Source: an uncultured Porphyromonadaceae bacterium (GTDB lineage Bacteria; Bacteroidota; Bacteroidia; Bacteroidales; Porphyromonadaceae). From it: a DNA stretch of 20,061 nt. Each line of letters starts with the position of its first letter. Position 1 is the stretch's first letter. Positions 17,601-20,061 of the stretch are shown here, piece by piece. Where the stretch lies: positions 1 through 20,061 of the forward strand of contig CAMYAB010000017.1 in assembly GCA_947253625.1 (NCBI GenBank), in the 5' to 3' direction. The notes beneath the pieces are model-generated. The model ran no database searches. It saw nothing but the letters and a program-made list of their open reading frames with translations, and was not told the DNA's origin. The translations under genes and the position numbers were made by a program.

Positions 17601-17715
17601 CATGCTCATCATTGACCACACCACGGATCTTGGCCGGAGCCTGTGCAAAAGCACCCCAGTAGCAGAGGAGTGCCGAAAGAAAAAGAACCCTCCCGAGGTA
17701 TCTCGTAAAATTCAT
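14617..17715 (-). CDS. SusC/RagA-family TonB-dependent outer-membrane channel
   Basis: 1032 residues from MNFTRYLGRVLFLSALL, with a signal peptide cut at AFA/Q. Residues about 28-115 form the carboxypeptidase-regulatory-like domain (IRGVVNDEHGDPLPGALVRI, GTATDVDGAF). The plug follows (TALQGNVPGLMVVNRGELG, IRLRGTTSF), then the SusC signature PLYVLDG with LNPLDIREIRVLKDAVANALYG and AANGVLEITSKRG. The rest is a 22-strand barrel ending in aromatic LSLNF, as expected for Bam insertion. There is no STN domain, so no sign of coupling to an ECF/anti-sigma pair. It is first in the five-gene operon. The ATG at 17757 overlaps the -7 box (17755-17762), so 17715 is the start. No sequence feature identifies the substrate; peptide or haem-peptide is inferred from context. 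Confidence 0.96.
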   Translation of the reverse strand: MNFTRYLGRVLFLSALLCYWGAFAQAPAKIRGVVNDEHGDPLPGALVRIVGSSEGTATDVDGAFVLHRKSKKKGEIVLEVRYVGMKTVHVPWKGVPLTIGMTPNVEELEGVSVTARPNINDIDIRSRSGVVAEVDMKQLTNTPTIDFTTALQGNVPGLMVVNRGELGVKPEIRLRGTTSFRRGDRPNEPLYVLDGQVISPEAFVTLNPLDIREIRVLKDAVANALYGVKAANGVLEITSKRGSPGPLTISVSSNMGITLRGKRPIPMMRTAEKLAFEEQTRALNAPGYILSEAFFREQRKHDIQNVYRDMYGIKPTENMQTYTDFAEKELQRLREIDTDWFLELMHPNVYHNHNVSFRGGDDEILYYVSGNFSEQGGQLPGNKVWRSTLRTSLDLAVRDMGYITLSTSLGFSETDSPNSSTYSPQQMVETLNPYESRSSDKLYSYRGKRYSDLTNQYRSKGNNYRVGTSVGINLKPFEVLRIDGILGVDYLLSTRENITPATAFSQRNIGKTLVELGEISSSKDNEVNTTSNIRLTYNQVFDERHDLTVSANTDYYYTYGHALTVRGHGIGQLESLAGVNKSIRGAYRPDFSGYVTRIAQMGLGLAVGYTYDGKVDLFGSVKGDATNLLPKSKRWNTAWALGAGVHLLPLLDMDGGLLSDLSLKSSYGHTASLGGVSASLTIPIFRYNQEGYYGEYFRNLYLSDLYNLNLRAEKVQNYDLGLSVAILDARHRVDLQFYNRKTVDALLMVSVPSSNGFRTMMQNVGILLNRGIECSIANTWVQVGDFSLSTRASIAYNQNRVLDLYDGPVLYSSEGSVVPDYEVGKPYDILYGFQSVGIHPLDGYPMYRDAEGKQHRFTLNPKRSDLVDLGHTTPPYQGTLGLSISYGGLSVDAQLYYVLGGVKPYMSNVVRDKASAYKNALRGQLAKTWLREGDDDKLYPDPNFNSGVLFLYPNSRMIARSDYLRFSMLSLNYRIPPHFLDNSLGGIVKYASIGIQASNLFTLSPYRGSNPEAGVHDTGIQPVISASLSLNF

Positions 17716-17754
17716 CAAAATAGATCTATAATAGTGTGCAAAAATCCTGGTTTG

Positions 17755-17785
17755 CAAAGGTAACCAATGATCATCGCCTCTGAAA
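17755..17785 (-). promoter_or_regulatory. Promoter of the SusC-SusD-lipoprotein-M16-ChaN operon
   Basis: Minus-strand -7 TACCTTTG (17755-17762), with TTTC (17782-17785) 19 nt upstream in the -33 position, one base from TTTG. The leader to the susC ATG is about 35 nt. Confidence 0.7.
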
Positions 17786-17788
17786 TCC

Positions 17789-17804
17789 CAATATGTAGGT
17801 ATTG
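17789..17804. promoter_or_regulatory. Possible operator between divergent promoters
   Basis: CAATA-TGTAGG-TATTG is an interrupted 5-bp inverted repeat between the two back-to-back -33 elements, partly overlapping the plus-strand one. Its position suits a regulator acting on both directions. The arms are short and could arise by chance. Confidence 0.25.
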
Positions 17805-17832
17805 TTGTCTAGCAAAATACTTATCAACTTTG
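17801..17832 (+). promoter_or_regulatory. Promoter of the divergent lipoprotein gene
   Basis: ATTG (17801-17804) and CAACTTTG (17825-17832) are separated by 20 nt. The -7 box has one mismatch to TAnnTTTG. The predicted leader is about 45 nt and A+T-rich. Confidence 0.5.
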
Positions 17833-17883
17833 CATATCCATTTACGAAAGCTATTTTTATAAACAATAAATCAATAATGTAGT

Positions 17884-19335
17884 ATGAGAAGTAAGTTTTC
17901 AACCATTCTGCTTTCTCTCTCCGCACTGGTCCTCATCCTTGCCTCCTGCAAGCCCGACCTTTCAGGACTGGAAAAACGACTCAGCAACCTAGAGAGCTGG
18001 AGAGCCAAGACCGAGCAAGCCATCAGGACGGCCAACGACGAGATCAAATCTCTCCGACAACTCATCGAGGCGGAGCAAAAAAAGGTCTCCGTCACCTCCT
18101 ACACCGAGATGGCCGACAAGTCCGGCTATGAGCTGACCATGAGCGACGGCTCCAAGATCGTCCTACGTCACGGCTCCTCTGTCTCTGTCAAGGCAGATGC
18201 CGATGGTGTCCTCTACTGGGCTATAGGCGATCAGTTCATCACGACCGGCAGTGAGGGCAAAAAGATCAAGGCCGAGGCACACGATGGAGCTCCGGGTGTC
18301 ACCCCTCTCCTCCGCGTGGATGCCGAGGGCAACTGGGAGGTGAGCACCGATGCTGGCAAGAGTTTTGCGCCCGTCCGCACCGAGAGTGGCGAGCCAATCC
18401 CGGCCAAAGTAGTGGAGAAAGTAGTGGAGAAAGAGAAGTCCGACCTCCAAATCACCGAGCAGGGGGGCGTGATCTCCATTGCTTACAAGGGGCAGACTTT
18501 CGAGTTTGCCGGCAAGAGGTTGCAACACCCATTTGCAAGCGTGGCTGAGTACGACCTCAACCTCGACGGCACCGGATTTGCCACCGACCACGCCAATACC
18601 TCCGTGGGGCACTTCAATTGGTACCTCGTCACCGGCACCCAACATGCCACCCACAACCCCGACGGCAAGAAGATTGTCACCGCACCCGCCTTTGAAGGAT
18701 ACCACGTACCCACCTACTACGAGCTGGGTCTCATCGCACCTCCGACAACGATTGATGCGGATGAGCAGTCACCGATGAGGATGGATGTGAAGGAGAAAAT
18801 AATGGTAGGCGGAAAAATCCTAGACTTCACCGGAGACTACTATGTCCCCAGAACCACGCTCGAGGCGTATGGCATCCGGTTCAAAGGTCAGGGCGACAAG
18901 TACAGAGCCGCCTACCACTACAAGCGCATGAAAAACCCCACAATCACCGACCCCGCCAATGACCAAGGCTGGTTCTATGTGATCACCGTCCGTCCACTCG
19001 GCCCCGAGGAAGCCAATGTCACTGTCAATGATATCCGGACAGCAGAGTACTGGCAGACCAACAACGAAAACGACATCGTCCGCTACTTCCCCGCAGGTGG
19101 ATACGTCGAACCAAAGACCCCTGGCGTCATCAAGAGTCTTGGGGACAAGGCCTACTTCTGGACCCCTGTCACGCACTGCGATCTCCCCGAAGCTAAGTGG
19201 GAGGGCTCCGGGGAGCAGATCTGCTACGAAGACTATGCGATAGGCTTCAAGTTCTTTGAACGTCACCTAGATGCCACCTGGAACGCCTACGACGAGCGCA
19301 TAGATGGCTATGCTATCCGCCTCTTCAAGGACTGA
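17884..19335 (+). CDS. DUF4988-like lipoprotein with a distal paralogous-domain-like region
   Basis: 483 residues. Lipoprotein signal MRSKFSTILLSLSALVLILA, Cys22 in LASC. Residues 26-66 form a short coiled coil (LEKRLSNLESW, EIKSLRQLIEAEQKK). Residues 68-165 show the DUF4988 pattern of Bacteroidales surface lipoproteins: VTSYTEMADKSGYELTMSDG, then DADGVLYWAIGDQFI, GVTPLLRV and WEVSTDAGKSF. A charged linker with a 12-bp tandem duplication (18406-18429, KVVEKVVEK) follows. The C-terminal 290 residues include EYDLNLDGTGFATDHANTS, FEGYHVPTYYELGLI and the ending DGYAIRLFKD, which recalls FISUMP-type (Fibrobacter major paralogous) or fimbrial-tip domains; this is a weak resemblance. It is probably an extracellular binding or adhesive protein. 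Divergent from susC and the only plus-strand complete gene here. Confidence 0.87.
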   Translation: MRSKFSTILLSLSALVLILASCKPDLSGLEKRLSNLESWRAKTEQAIRTANDEIKSLRQLIEAEQKKVSVTSYTEMADKSGYELTMSDGSKIVLRHGSSVSVKADADGVLYWAIGDQFITTGSEGKKIKAEAHDGAPGVTPLLRVDAEGNWEVSTDAGKSFAPVRTESGEPIPAKVVEKVVEKEKSDLQITEQGGVISIAYKGQTFEFAGKRLQHPFASVAEYDLNLDGTGFATDHANTSVGHFNWYLVTGTQHATHNPDGKKIVTAPAFEGYHVPTYYELGLIAPPTTIDADEQSPMRMDVKEKIMVGGKILDFTGDYYVPRTTLEAYGIRFKGQGDKYRAAYHYKRMKNPTITDPANDQGWFYVITVRPLGPEEANVTVNDIRTAEYWQTNNENDIVRYFPAGGYVEPKTPGVIKSLGDKAYFWTPVTHCDLPEAKWEGSGEQICYEDYAIGFKFFERHLDATWNAYDERIDGYAIRLFKD

Positions 19336-19362
19336 AGAATCCCGATAAAACAGTTACAAAAA

Positions 19363-19409
19363 CAAAGGGAGAGTGTGCCAAAAACTTGGCACACTCTCCC
19401 TTTGCTTTT
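19363..19409 (+). terminator. Strong intrinsic terminator of the divergent lipoprotein gene
   Basis: CAAAGGGAGAGTGTGCCAA and its exact 19-base complement TTGGCACACTCTCCCTTTG surround the loop AAAC and are followed by CTTTTG. It starts 28 nt after the stop codon. The long perfect stem is unmistakable; the T-run is short. Confidence 0.9.
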
Positions 19410-19457
19410 GAGCGTCACAACAAGTAGCAAAAAAGGGTTATTCCAAACCAACATTTT

Positions 19458-19544
19458 TCTTCTATCCGTCGGGGCGATCGTTTCTGTCCGTGAAACCTTT
19501 TGCTTCTATCCGTGAAAAGTTTCGCTTCTATCCGTGAAACTCAA
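19458..19544 (+). repeat. Intergenic 22-bp tandem repeat block, copy B
   Basis: Four 22-nt units start at 19458, 19480, 19502 and 19524, in the same orientation as copy A. Bases 19482-19544 are identical to 8039-8101. The first unit has diverged (CGGGGCGATC against CTAAGCGATT). Patchy similarity continues to 19644, interrupted by a hairpin absent from copy A. Confidence 0.9.
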
Positions 19545-19577
19545 GACTGCTCATAACCATCTGAGAGTCAATGTCCC

Positions 19578-19628
19578 AAAAAGGGATGTTTTTTGATCCC
19601 CAAAAAACACCCCTTTTTCCCCCTTTTT
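19578..19628 (+). terminator. 18-bp hairpin with T-runs inside the extended repeat
   Basis: AAAAAGGGATGTTTTTTG (19578-19595) pairs with CAAAAAACACCCCTTTTT (19601-19618) with one mismatch and a 5-base loop. The right arm ends in T5, and CCCCCTTTTT follows. It looks like a plus-strand terminator, or a stable structure, but no plus-strand gene lies between it and the terminator at 19363. Confidence 0.5.
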
Positions 19629-19960
19629 GCCGATCTGTTTTGCGCCCTCCTTACCACGACCATAGCCGACGGAGTGATCGCTGACTCGGAGGTCATCGGG
19701 GCTCCGCCCCTCAACACTCGGCCAGCAAGAACAAAAAAAACGACCCCGCTAGGGGCCGCCAAACGGTCCGGCAATGAGATACCCGGACGAAGAAAAAAGA
19801 CAAGGACACAATATATATAAGGGGTGCCTACGGAGGGAATGGCGTTTTCGGTTTTTGCGATCTTTTTCACCAAAGACGACACACCACGAAAGCCCCGATA
19901 TGATATAGGCTGGCGCAATTTGTTTTTTTGAATTTTACACGGAGAAATAGCACTCAACTG

Positions 19961-19989
19961 TTTGATATTGTAAATTTATGCTACCTTTG
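19961..19989 (+). promoter_or_regulatory. Promoter for a gene at the right edge
   Basis: -7 TACCTTTG (19982-19989), with TTTG (19961-19964) 17 nt upstream, a little shorter than the usual spacing. Surroundings are A+T-rich. Transcription would start near 19995. Confidence 0.6.
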
Positions 19990-20046
19990 TCATCGGTATC
20001 CATTTGGGTGCTATGTTGGAATACGAAAAAAACAGGCATATAAAAT

Positions 20047-20061
20047 ATGAAAGAATTGAAA
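20047..20061 (+). CDS. Possible start of a gene running off the right end
   Basis: ATG at 20047 opens MKELK, a common style of Bacteroidales N-terminus, about 50 nt after the predicted transcription start and behind an A-rich leader. An ATG at 20013 opens a different frame (MLEYEKN...) that also stays open to the edge. Too little is present to choose with certainty or to assign a function. Confidence 0.3.

Larger units (their letters stand above)
19336..20046. other. 711-bp non-coding, A+T-rich region
   Basis: It holds the lipoprotein terminator (19363-19409), repeat copy B (19458-19644), a long hairpin with T-runs, a small GGGGC/GCCCC hairpin (19698-19710) and a promoter (19961-19989). Reading frames crossing it have no recognisable protein content and run through the repeat and hairpins. 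From 19720 to 19960 I see only low-complexity A-runs and no gene. Confidence 0.65.

Noticed and set aside
8352..19335. Polysaccharide utilisation locus
   Set aside because: SusC/SusD are present, but there is no glycoside hydrolase, polysaccharide lyase, sulfatase, SusR/HTCS regulator or ECF sigma pair. The SusC has no STN domain. A peptidase takes the enzyme position.
19568..19957. 129-residue minus-strand open frame
   Set aside because: It runs through the repeat-associated hairpin and A/T tracts, has low-complexity, implausible protein content (GKKGCFLGIKKHPFLGH ending) and no promoter or start signal.

Overview
The window looks like chromosomal DNA of a Bacteroidales bacterium. The grounds are a paired SusC/SusD (RagA/RagB-type) outer-membrane importer, many predicted lipoproteins, few strong Shine-Dalgarno sites, and Bacteroidetes-type -7 promoter elements (TAnnTTTG) before several genes. 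A Porphyromonas-like host would fit the G+C-rich genes and the 22-bp intergenic repeat arrays, but the genus is inference. Bases 6-38 are an untrimmed Illumina Nextera adapter, so the left end is a library or assembly artefact and the gene running into it is cut artificially.

Left part (39-7994, all minus strand): a housekeeping region in two transcription units. The first runs from a TACCTTTG promoter through uvrA into a UvrD/PcrA helicase gene, joined by an ATGA stop/start overlap. It pairs a nucleotide-excision-repair damage sensor with a repair-type helicase. The second starts from a well-spaced TTTG-N20-TAATTTTG promoter and carries a conserved hypothetical gene, rsmI (16S rRNA 2'-O-methyltransferase), a coiled-coil lipoprotein and a YjjG-like HAD nucleotidase. 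Gaps are 7 and 18 nt, and the last two genes overlap by 4 nt (GTGA).

Right part (8352-19335): an accessory uptake locus. A five-gene minus-strand operon runs SusC/RagA TonB-dependent channel, SusD/RagB lipoprotein, unrecognised lipoprotein, secreted M16 zinc peptidase, ChaN-family putative haem-binding protein. Gaps between genes are 18, 13, 1 and 14 nt. A lipoprotein gene with a DUF4988-like N-terminus is transcribed divergently from a 168-bp shared promoter region. No glycoside hydrolase, hybrid two-component sensor or ECF/anti-sigma pair is present. The cargo is therefore more likely peptide, or haem/iron bound to protein, than a glycan: the peptidase would trim substrate, SusC/D would import it, and the ChaN-like protein may handle the haem or metal.

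This locus is bracketed by two same-orientation copies of an intergenic repeat (8015-8176 and 19458-19644). Each has four 22-bp units, and the copies share 63 identical bases 11,443 bp apart. The last 0.7 kb is A+T-rich and non-coding: terminator, second repeat copy, another hairpin, then a promoter for a gene that starts at the right edge. No tRNA, rRNA, CRISPR array or transposase gene was seen.
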